A model generated the notes under the pieces. It searched no databases. It was not told the origin of the DNA and saw nothing but the letters and a program-made list of their open reading frames with translations. This document shows positions 49,301-60,600 of a stretch of 64,000 nucleotides of DNA, one piece after another. Origin of the DNA: Artemia franciscana. Lineage: Eukaryota > Arthropoda > Branchiopoda > Anostraca > Artemiidae. Location of the stretch: contig NC_088867.1 in the NCBI RefSeq assembly GCF_032884065.1, positions 41,781,314-41,845,313 of the forward strand, read 5' to 3'. Each line of letters opens with the position of its first letter. Position 1 is the stretch's first letter. Both the position numbers and the translations under genes were made by a program.

Positions 49301-52300
49301 GCGTTCCTCAAGCAAGCTTTGTTTTGATAACGAGGCAAACTTTCATATCTCAGGAAAACCAAACAAAAACAAAGTGAATATTAGGGATCAGAACACGTCC
49401 AATTTGACTGGAGAGCTTTACATTCATAGTCCAAAGGTGAGTATATCATTTGGAATCATATATAACCGAATAAATGGTACATCTCTCTCAGTGAGGCAAC
49501 AGCTATTACACATGTTTACCTAAAGCTTCTGACCGAAAATAGACCTTCACAACTATTGGCTTGTCAAGTAAGATGCACTACTAAATTCGGGACTGCATAT
49601 TCGTCAGTTTCTCAGTCAAACATTTTCAGAGGAATGGGTCCGGAGGGATGGGCCATATCCATATAAAAGATAATTTGGAGCAGACAAAAATTTTCGACGA
49701 CGGAATACAACGTCGACTTGAAGCAAAGGCTGTGCGGAATTGTTGCGATCATTGAAGAGACTATCCTATATGGACCCTGGCACGAAATCAAGCATTGTTT
49801 TGATGATTTTCATACAACTAAAGGTACCCGTATAGAGATATAGTAAATACTGTTAAAAATAGTTTGTACCTAAACTGATTAAAATAAACTTGGTTAAAAT
49901 ATTTCTACGTCTACCACTGTAATAGTAGACACTGCATCCATTTTGGGTGGTTACATCTTTTTTAGACAGAATGTTCTTTGCTTTTTTCTAAAGATTTTCT
50001 GCCAAATTTATCTGATTTTTGATCAGGCTTTTAAGTAATTTTTTTTGGAGGGGCTGTGTTTTTAGAGGTTTAATTTTGCTCCTCCTTTAGGTTTATTCCT
50101 TTACTTAAAAAACAAATGACAAGATATTTCACATTTTCCGTGAGAATGGTATTTACGTATACGAGGGATCTTAGCATTATTTTTTATTGGTTTCTCTTAC
50201 TAACTTAAACATCACTGTTTCTTTAACATGCGCTTTTTGTAATTTCATTTATGAAAAACTTGACTTTGCAACAAATTTATGACTGGAACTTACACTAAAC
50301 TACTTACTTATATTTTCAAATCTTATTTATGTAATTTTTATTTATAGTTTATATTTATAACTTATATTTAGTTTATATTAACCATTTATATTAACTTATA
50401 TTTTAATTATTGTATTTAGTACTTATATTATTAGATAACTTGATTATTTGTATTTAATATTTATAAAACTTATATTTTCAATTCAATAGTTTCAAACCTA
50501 TCTGTTCACATAGCCAAAATTCTGATATTACTCGGACTTTCCCTTAGAGAGTAATCTGAACCTGCCTTAAAATTGGTGTATTTTTCTATTTTAGTAAGTC
50601 TCTGACGTATTTGTAATCTAAAAAATACAAAGCAAATTTTAAAAATATAATTTGGTTGATGAATAAGGCTTAAAACTCAGCTATTGGATGATAATAAGAT
50701 TGTCATCTTGCGTTGAAGCAACTTTCATATACTGTCTACTTAATTCTCTATGCTAAGTGGTTAATTTATGCTACGTTAAGTGTAATCTTTCACACTTACA
50801 TAAGTCCATTCACACTAGGCTAACGTAAAAACTCATAATACCCTCATAATCGTCATCTAAAATAATCACGATTATTTTAAGCAAACTAAAAAAAAAAATG
50901 TGATTCGGAAATGAAGATTGAAGCGTGAAAAGCTTTTTAGGAAACTTGTGCTATTTTATTTTCAAATTTCATAAATTACTCCTCCATTTTAAGGGTAAAG
51001 AGCCACCCTTGTCAATAGAAACCAAAACTTAAAAAAAAGCAGTAGTTTGAAAGAAATTTTTGCATCGGAAGAATCTAATCTTCGATAAAATTCAGAATTA
51101 TGTATTAAAAGTTACCTGCTAAGTAGTTACCTTAGGTAAACATGCAGGAAGCTCTGTTTAATGTAAATCCTGGTAAAGTCAGGTAAACTATGTATAATTG
51201 AATAGTAGGCCACCCTCTTAGACAATTTTTGTTAAAACAATTTGTTATCTGTTGTTTTTTATTTTATTTAGCCATGTTTGCACTCCGTTTGTTCGCCTGT
51301 CAATGAACATCAAATTCCACTTCATTCATATGAAGAGAAGCATATGCAGTTGCAAAGAGATGCTCAATCTTTGCTTCTTGCGTCGGCTCAAGGTGTCCAA
51401 AGGCTTGTTCATGACCCGGGGGTAAATATGGATGAAACTTCTATTCCAGCTCCAAGTGTTCAAGGAAGAGCTCATCCACGTCCACAGCACGACGTGGAAC
51501 ATCTTAGGAGTTTACTTCCTGCCTATAGGTATGGTTTGTTTGCTTTAATTGCTTTCTTTGATTTTTTGGGCATTTTTGTTCTTACTAGTAATGAATACTA
51601 ACCAAAATTTTTGTGCATGAAAGTTGGAAGTTTGATAAATAAACAAGAGCTAAGAGCTCATATGGCACTTGTGACGAGGTCGGAAGAGCCAAGAGCTCAT
51701 ATGGCATGAGCTCTAGCAAAATTCTAAGAATCAATAGATTGATTTAAAAGGAAAATCAGAGGCTTAATGTCGGTCGGGATTTAAGATAAGATCTCTGAGT
51801 CACGAGGTCTTTCTAAATTTCAAAATGCATTAAAATCCGACCTCCCACTCGTACGTTACATAAATACCTCATTTTTTCTAATTTTTCCTCTCCCTTCAGC
51901 CCCCCAGATGGAGACTTTATCAAGTCAATTTGTGCAGCTCCCTGACACGCCTACCAATTTTCATCGTTCTAGCACGTCCAGAAGCACCATTCTCGCCAAA
52001 CCCCTGAACCCCACCCCCTAACTCCCCCAAAGAGAGCATATCCAGTCCCATTACGTCAATCACGTATCTACAACATTTGCTAATTCTACCCACCAAGTTT
52101 TATCCCGATCTCTCTACTCTAAGCGATTTCCAGGATTTCCGGTTTCCCCCTCCAGCTCCCCCCCATGTCTACAGCTCTGGTCGGGATTTGAAATAAGAGC
52201 TTTGAGACATAAGTTCCTTCTAAATAACAAATTTCATTAAGATCCGGTCACCCGTTCTTAAGTTGAAAAATACCTCAATATCTCTCATTCTTACAACTTA

Positions 52301-54534
52301 ACACCCCCCTAGCTCCCCCAAACAAAACTGATCCGTTCCAATTATGTCAATCACGTATCTATAACTTGTGCTTATTCTTCCCATCAAGTGTCACCCCGAT
52401 CTCTCCACTCTAAGCGTTTTCCAAGATTTCCGGTTTCCAAGATTTCTTTCCCCCCCCCCCTTCGTCCCCCTATGTCCCCGGATCCGATTCGAATGGAAAA
52501 TGGAGCATCTGAGACATAAAGTCTTTCTATATATCAAGTTTCATTAAGATCTGATCACCCATTCGTAAGATAAAGACGCCTCAATTTTCACGTTTTCCAA
52601 GATTTCCGGTTTCCCCCTCCAACTCCCCCTCCCCCCAATGTCTCCGAATCTGTTCGGGATTTCAAATAGGAGTTCTGAAGCACAAGGTCCTTCTAAATAT
52701 CAAATTTTATTAAAATCTGATCACCCGTTCGTAAGTTACAAATACCTCATTTTTTCTAATTTCTCCGAATTACCCCCCTCCTCCCCGACTCCCCCGAAGA
52801 GAGCGGATCCGGCCTGGTTATGTCATTCACGTATCTTAGACTTGTGCTTATTTTTCCCACCAAGTTTCATCCTGATCTCTCCACTCTAAGCCATTTCCAA
52901 GATTTCCGACCCCTTTCTCTCCCAACTCCCCCCAACGACACTAGATCCGGTCACGATTTAAAATAAGAGATCTGAGTTACGAGGTCCCTCGTAACTCAAT
53001 AAAATGAAATATGAAATTTCATTAAGATCCGGTCACTTCTTCGTAACTTAAAAATTCCTCGTTTTTTCCAATTTTTCAGAATTGACCCTCCCCCCAACTC
53101 CCTCAAAGAGAGCGGATCCGTTCCGGTTATGTCATTCACGTATCCAGGACTTCTGCTCATTTCCCCCCTCCAACTCCCAGTGTCACCGGATCCGGTCGGG
53201 ATTTAAAATAAGAGCTCTGAGACACGGTATCTTTCCAAATATCGAATTTCACTAAGATCTGATCATCTGTTCGAAAGTTAAAAATACCTCATTTTTTCTA
53301 ATTTTTCTGAATTAACCTTCTCCCCCCCCCCCAGATGGTCGAATCGGGGAAATGACAATTTCTAATTTCAGCTGGCCTGGTCCCTGATACGCCTGTCAAA
53401 TTTCATCGTCCTAGCTTATCTGGAAGTGCCTAAACTAGGAAAACCGGGACCGACAGACAGACTGACGGAATTTGCGATCGCTATATGTCACTCGGTATTT
53501 ACCAAGTGCCATAAAAACCATAGGCTCTGTGTAGGCGACTTAGTATGGAAGGTGTTATCCAATAGCAATTATTATTAGAATGAAATGAAAATATGATAAT
53601 GGTAAAACTTTCACTTAAAACAGAGAACGTTGAGATTTCTTTTATGAATATTCTAATAAAAGTCCGAATATTTCGGATCCATATATTGAAGCCTTTATAA
53701 ACGGGGGAAAAGAGAGAAGGAAAAATAATTAAATGAATGTTTGTTTAATTTTAATTATTAGTTAAAAGGCAGTGTTGTCTACGAAGCCGCTTTTTCGAGT
53801 TGCAAATCCTGTCTCGCATTTTATTAGCAAACTCAGAATTTGATATCCCGTATGTTAATTTTCACGCTGAGGTCCTAAAATGCCCCTTTTTTTCCCTTCT
53901 TTTTTTGTAAGTCTACAAAATACAAACATTAGTGTTTCTTTTTAAAACATACCGCAAAAAATTTAAATTTGAAATTGATCAATATTACATCTTATTTAAA
54001 TGTTTGTTGGTAGGTGTGTGTCCCTTTCCTCCAAGCACGAAATTGCAAGTCCCAGGAGCCAGTAACCAAAATCCTGTTTGTAGTAATTTTTGTGCATTTT
54101 GAGTTTGACTTGAGTATTCAATTTGATTTTTACCCGTTTGGGAATTTGTTTATTCATATATATTAGTATTTAATCTTCTATGTTTTTTTATGATTATTGA
54201 TTTTAGGTCGTCGTAAATTTTAGTTAACTTTATTTCTACTCATTTCAAACCTAAGATGACTTCAGTTTTTTTCAAAAACCGCTATTTTGAAAAATTCTTA
54301 AATTTAATCTTTCTCAAAGGTTAGGTCGTCAAGAGTAGCTGTCTTACTTTTCGTACTTTATTTTAGGCTCAATCTTCAGAAAACTTTTGTATGGTTCGGA
54401 TGAGAGGACTAATTAGCATAAAATTCAGTTTTAATTAACATCAAAACTAAGAACTAATAGGGATAGCTACTTGTATATTGTATCATCCCTGTTAACGGAC
54501 TTTCCATTTTCAAAGATGAAATATCACATGTTTC

Positions 54535-54627
<93 letters not shown>

Positions 54628-57600
54628 TCCCTGTTAACGGACTTTCGATTTTAAAAAGATGGAATGTCACAGGTTTATATATATTTTTTTATGATTAATG
54701 ATGTTCAAGAAGCAGGCATAGGAACAGTTATTCTTATTTTGTATTAATTCAGGCCTGTTTTTGGACAGATCTTTAATGGTAAGTTTCAAACATACCGTTT
54801 TATTTGGATTTTTAAAGGTTAAGTAATAGATTTTGAACGTTTTTACGGAAATAAAAACGCCAATAAGAAAAAGCTTTTCTAAAGTAAGATAATTAAAATA
54901 GTTTGCTGATTTTGTGTGAAAGAGAATTCATTTTTCTTCGCGCGTTCCAGTGTAGTCTAAAATTGAATCATCAATATTGTATGAAAGTAGGGAAAAGTGA
55001 ATTCACAAATACAATGTTTTATTCTCTGTCTGTTGTACCCATTTGTCGAGCTTTTTCATAATACCAACATTCCTAAAATGTCGAAAAAATAACAAAATGC
55101 AGATTATTTATAAAACTGGATGAATGCTTATGCCAAAATGGCATGTGTAGGCTAGTTAATGTGTGTAGGCTACTGTTTCTCAAAAACTGACAGCTTTTCT
55201 TCCTGCTGGTAAATTTGCATAAATCATGTATTCAATTAGAAACAAAAAGAAGATGGTAAAGAATTTTAAATTTGATGCCCAGTTTCTCAAAACTGTTTCT
55301 CAAAAACTGACAGCTTTTCTTCCTGCTGGTAAATTTGCATAAATCATGTATTCAATTAGAAACAAAAAGAAGATGGTAAAGAATTTTAAATTTGATGCCC
55401 AGTTTCTCAAAACTGTTTCTCAAAAACTGACAGCTTTTCTTCCTGCTGGTAAATTTGCATAAATCATGTATTCAATTAGAAACAAAAAGAAGATGGTAAA
55501 GAATTTTAAATTTGATGCCCAGTTTCTCAAAACTGTTTCTCAAAAACTGACAGCTTTTCTTCCTGCTGGTAAATTTGCATAAATCATGTATTCAATTAGA
55601 AACAAAAAGAAGATGGTAAACAATTTTAAATTTGATGCCCAGTTTCTCAAAACTGTTACAATCCTTTGAAAAAGCACTGTTGCTATTTTTTCTGGTCCAG
55701 GTGAAAAAAAAAGCTGCAGACAGTTATTTCTTCCTAGCTTTAAGTTCGCGTAAACCATATATTTTAGCCATTGTTTAGGATGGATAGATGTAACATAGAA
55801 ATAGCCACATACGTATATTTTTCAAGTATCGCACGTATTCTATATCATTACATTCTACTATAGATGCCATTCCGATTTCAAATATTCCATTATTACATTT
55901 TGAAAGCTAACTGATTTTTTCTGTGACGGTTTTAAAGGGTAAGATGCCGAATTTCCAAAGTGTCTAAACTTACGTTTATAGAGCGAATAGAGGAGTCTAT
56001 GGTTGGTTTTTGTCAGCAAATAATTTTTTTTGTAGATAGAGTGTGGTGATTACCATATCTTTGCCATTGTGAGTCACCATCTTTACTGAAAACTTGTAAG
56101 ATTAAACTAATTTTTGTAATATTGGACTTATTTACTTGTAAGATGTGTATTTAGACTTATTTATGTAAGATAGACTTATTTTCAATTCACATCTTATGTC
56201 AAATAAAAAAAAAGAAAACAGAAAAAAAGCCCATAAAAATACAAGTATCGTACTTATAAATGGTTAAGGAATAGTTCTTTTTTCATTATTTCAACAGCAA
56301 TAAAAATTGCAATATTCTTAATTAGACTTTGTTCATGAAAAATGAGGAGATTTTCTTTGGATTGACTTTCTTTCGTTTTTTGCATTTATTTACTTGATTA
56401 ATCTGGTTCAAAACAGTCTAAGATATTGTCAGCTCGATATTCCGGCCAGCCTGAGATAATGATTCATGTATATTTAATGCATTTGCCAATATTGATGTTT
56501 TATACACCCTTTTGTTTAGGAAAGCACCTGATTACGCCACTGCGCTGGTCCAAAAATATGGTCCAATCATGGCTGAACACTTTCTACGGAGCACATCAAT
56601 GCCTGCAGAAGCTGACTGTAATCGAAACGACATGAATTATTATCGAGGGGCAGATAATAAAATCATTTATCTTGATAAGGACCCTAATATGCTTCAGCAG
56701 ATTGTCGGAAAACCCCCTCCTCCGTATCCCTTTGGGAAAATTAATAGTTATAGCAGTCCTAATCTGGCTTTTGACTATCAGGTTTGTTTTTTTGTTTCAT
56801 TTTTACATTATCTCTCTTTTGTCTTTTAATCTGGCTTTGGACTATCTGATTTGTTTTTGTCTCTTTTTTTACTTTGTCAAGGTTTTCAGTTATAAATCGT
56901 TTCATAAACCTGAGATTCCGCTTGTCTTATTATTTGTTCCAAAAATGTGTTCTAAAAATTGTGTTGACATTTCTTCTGAAAAAATTACCAGTAAGTGGCC
57001 TAGTTTTATCTGGCCGGAGTACTTACCCAATCTGACTTAATTGAGGTCCTATAATTCGTGTTATCATGACATTTACCAGGTCTAAACCAAACTTGGCAAG
57101 AATTACGCTTTCTAGTTTTGCCTTTGTTGATTTTCACTCTGTCTGATCTAAGTGGAGATTGTAGGTGGCGATATAAGAATCCGTAAGTTGCTGTCGATAC
57201 GTCATCTATCAGTATATTCTGCTGGATTTAAATTAAAATTGGTCGTGTGTTTCATTTTTAAGCACATTCTTCTGTAGTATAGTTTACAAATTTTTAAAGG
57301 TTCATAAATAAATGGAAAACAGGCCGAAAGGGAATTGTTGTATTCCGTGAATACTCCGTAATTCAACTAAGCACACAATATCATAAGTATTTCATATTAA
57401 AATAAAAACAAATATTAACACTAAAACATATATTGCACTTATCTCTTTGGGGAAGCTTTGCTGAAAGCTTATTGGAATGTAACAAACACATCCTCCTAGT
57501 AATTGTTAGTTTTGCTTTACCATTGTGTTTCAAAAAATGGAAACTGAAAATATTGCTGTTTGCAGTCTTACTGACAATTTTGTATTTTAAAGCAAATACA

Positions 57601-60600
57601 CTTCAACGAATATTCAGGTATTGTGGTAAAAAGTACACATTTGAAATGTGTTGGGCTTAAAAGTGCTAAGTTGAACTGTAGCATTATAAGCTGCGCTGGC
57701 GTGGGAATTCTGTGTCCAAGGGACACGGGTTCAATCCCAGCTGTGACCAGTTCTTTAGTTTGGGACGGGGGTCAGTGGCGTGACTCTGTAAGCTCAGCCA
57801 GAGTCGACCCAGCTCTAAATGGGTACCTGGAGAAATCTGGAGAAGGTAAGCAGAAAGGGTGTGTGAAAGCACAGGATGGTTGGCCACCAACCCCCCATTG
57901 CACTTCCTGGCTGAAGGGTCATGAAACGGAGATCAGCACCGCCGTTTTGGATCTTAAGGGTCTAGTGCCGTCTTACTTACTTTTTTTTTTACTTTACTTA
58001 GCATTAAGAGCAGAGGGCTTGAGGGATATCAGGTCCACTATATTTAGATGCTTTCAATTCGTTTTAATCCTTTTTTTCGTAAGAACTCAAGGTTCGGAGA
58101 TCCACTTCTGTTTATTTCGATATTTTCTTTGGTTCCGGCTAGTAATACGAGCGCGAAGTTTTTGTTTAGATTCCATATGGGTTTTTGGTACGTGTTGGTG
58201 AGTATGCTTAAATCCCTTGGACTTTTTAATATCAGTATTATCGTGCTTTGAAACTTTCATCTGGTCATTATTATATAATTTACAGATTATTTGCTGAGGA
58301 AAGTAGTGATATGTTTTGCATTTTTATTGTTTTGATATTTTAACTTCATGTAATCATTTTGATATATTAGTTTCATTTTTCGTTTATAAGCTATAATTTA
58401 GCTGATTTTAATGATTTATTTAACCCGCCAAAGATCTGATTATCTTTCATATTCTATCTTTATTGGAGATGGCAATAATCTAGTTTTGTTTTTCTTTTTC
58501 TTTCATGTAAGATGCTTTAAGAAGAAAAATTAATCAATTCAAATATAAGTAAATCATACATACATGCTATAAGCTACTCCGATTCCATTTGCTGGGATCG
58601 TTATTATCCGTAGAATGATCAGTAATACGTTTCAGATAGACTTGTTGCGATTGAATTTACTTTATTCTACATTTATCAAAAATTAACGAAGCTGTTTTTC
58701 AGGCTATTCTGCTGAGCTTTAAGTAATCTTGCTTTAAGGGTTTAAACAAAAGGGCGGAAATGCTTCTGTGCAAAAAAAAAGATTACCGAAGATGGTAAAT
58801 TGGGTATAAAACATTGAGCTGCCCCCGTATTCTGAGATGGCTGTGGATCTCTGCTCCATCATAAGCTCATTTCCCCTTACCTATCCTTGGGAGGAAAATC
58901 TTGGCTGCGTGGCCATCTTTCAAGACTTTGCTTAACTAGAATCTTGGCTGTGACTGGTGTTGCCGGATGGCCTTAAGGAGTGATGTCTCTTGAGAAAATT
59001 ATAGCCTAGTTAACGATACGGCAATATACTGAATTTTGAGCAGTAATCAGTTATTTTAGGTAGTTATGGTGGACTGTTTAATCTCCTCACTATATTATTT
59101 TATTGTAAAGTACCTCACAATCGTTGCATTTTTGTTGTGGGCATGACTATATAAGTTGTTGTGGGGTAATGAACCTGGGATTACTTGTGGAGGATGATGA
59201 CTCTTGGAGTGAGAGTGCATAACCAATTGTTGAAAATCATGTATTAATCATAATTCGCCAATTCGACTGGAGGTTCAGGGCATTTCTTACCGTCCAGTTT
59301 TAAGCTGGTGGAAGCAAATTCATTAGACTTGAGGCGTTGGTCCCTGGCCTACACTGATGGGACCATTTGTTCTCTATTGAGGGGTGTTATTGATGTCAAA
59401 GTAAGGCTCTCTCTGATATTTAGGAAGGATGACTACTAATCTGGTATTGTTTGTGTAGATAATTTTTAGGATGATAACTTATGGACAGGCGTTCCCAAAA
59501 TAGTTGAATATGAAAGAGTAGGGATTAGAGTTTGGTAAAAATAGAAGGTGGTAGGAATGTCCAAAAACACAGTTTATTAAGTCCCAAAGTTTTAGAGAGG
59601 AAATTTTCTAAGGAATACTAGCAAGAATTCTTTAAGCATGGTGGAAGGAGAATGAATGTTTTATAATGAGTTCCCGAAAATACAGCATTAAATGGAAAGG
59701 TTTCCCTTTTTTAAGTCTCTCTTTAGATTAGTATAATATGAGTGCCATAGGAAATATTATTAGCTATGTGAAAGAATTTTAAGGGTTTTGAATACAGGAA
59801 TAGGTTATAAAACTTGTGTTAAGAAGAATAACTGCTTAAATCATTATCCCTACAGCCTAACGAAGGAATTGATTCAACTCTACACAAGTTCAAATTTTAG
59901 GATACTCAAATTAAATCTATTTGTGACCAAGATTGCTATCTGTCACCATGAAAACTGTTCCCTCCCTACTAACACCAACTTCACATCTTATAATACTGAA
60001 TACTGTTCCTTCCCTACTAAAATCACATCTTATTATTTCGATGTAAATCAAAATTACATCAAAATCCATCTAGTTGCCGGTAAAAAAAAATTGACCGAGT
60101 GGATAGCTTCATTTAGCTGGTTGTATTATTAGTAATTTTGGTAATATTAGATTGGAATTATATTGGAATTAGGATGCAAGGGAAATGCATCAAGTAGAAT
60201 AGCCAAGCTGCATGGCTTTTTTGTGCAGTTGAAAATAAAATGGAAAAATAAGGCGCCTATAATTGGCCTATATTGGACTTAGGATGCAAGGGAAATGCAT
60301 CAAGTAGAATAGCCAAGCTGCATGGCTTTTTTGTGCAGTTGAAAATAAAATGGAAAAATAAGGCGCCTATAATTGGCCTATATTGGACTTAGGATGCAAG
60401 GGAAATGCATCAAGTAGAATAGCCAAGCTGCATGGGTTTTTTTGTGCAGTTGAAAATAAAATGAAAAAGTAAGGCGATAAGCCTAAGAACGAATATTAGA
60501 ATACTAGAATGGGCGATATTGATCAAGTATTAATCTTAAACGTGAGGCACTTTGAATGATTCAGAAACATATGGTGGATATTTTCTGGATCAGTGGTTAA

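Larger units (their letters stand above)
48169..51271 (+). other. Pez intron 5
   Basis: 3103 bases, phase 0. It carries an antisense LINE RT fragment (48940-49160) followed by a sense mariner-like transposase relic (49240-49848). The stretch 50250-50500 is extremely A/T-rich with TTATATTTA-like repeats. No further exon seen. Confidence 0.8.
51529..56519 (+). other. Pez intron 6
   Basis: 4991 bases, phase 2. It holds the inverted R2 satellite element (51641-53513), a (TA)n tract between duplicated flanks (54470-54690) and a 120-bp tandem array (55172-55765). No exon found in the rest. Confidence 0.8.

Noticed and set aside
55172-55651. Regular 120-bp repeats considered as a CRISPR-like array
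   Set aside because: There are no repeat/spacer alternations; the whole unit repeats, and the context is a eukaryotic intron.
57623-58201. 192-residue open frame, the longest in the window
   Set aside because: It spans the tRNA-type SINE and its flanks, has no protein motif, and lies in a Pez intron.
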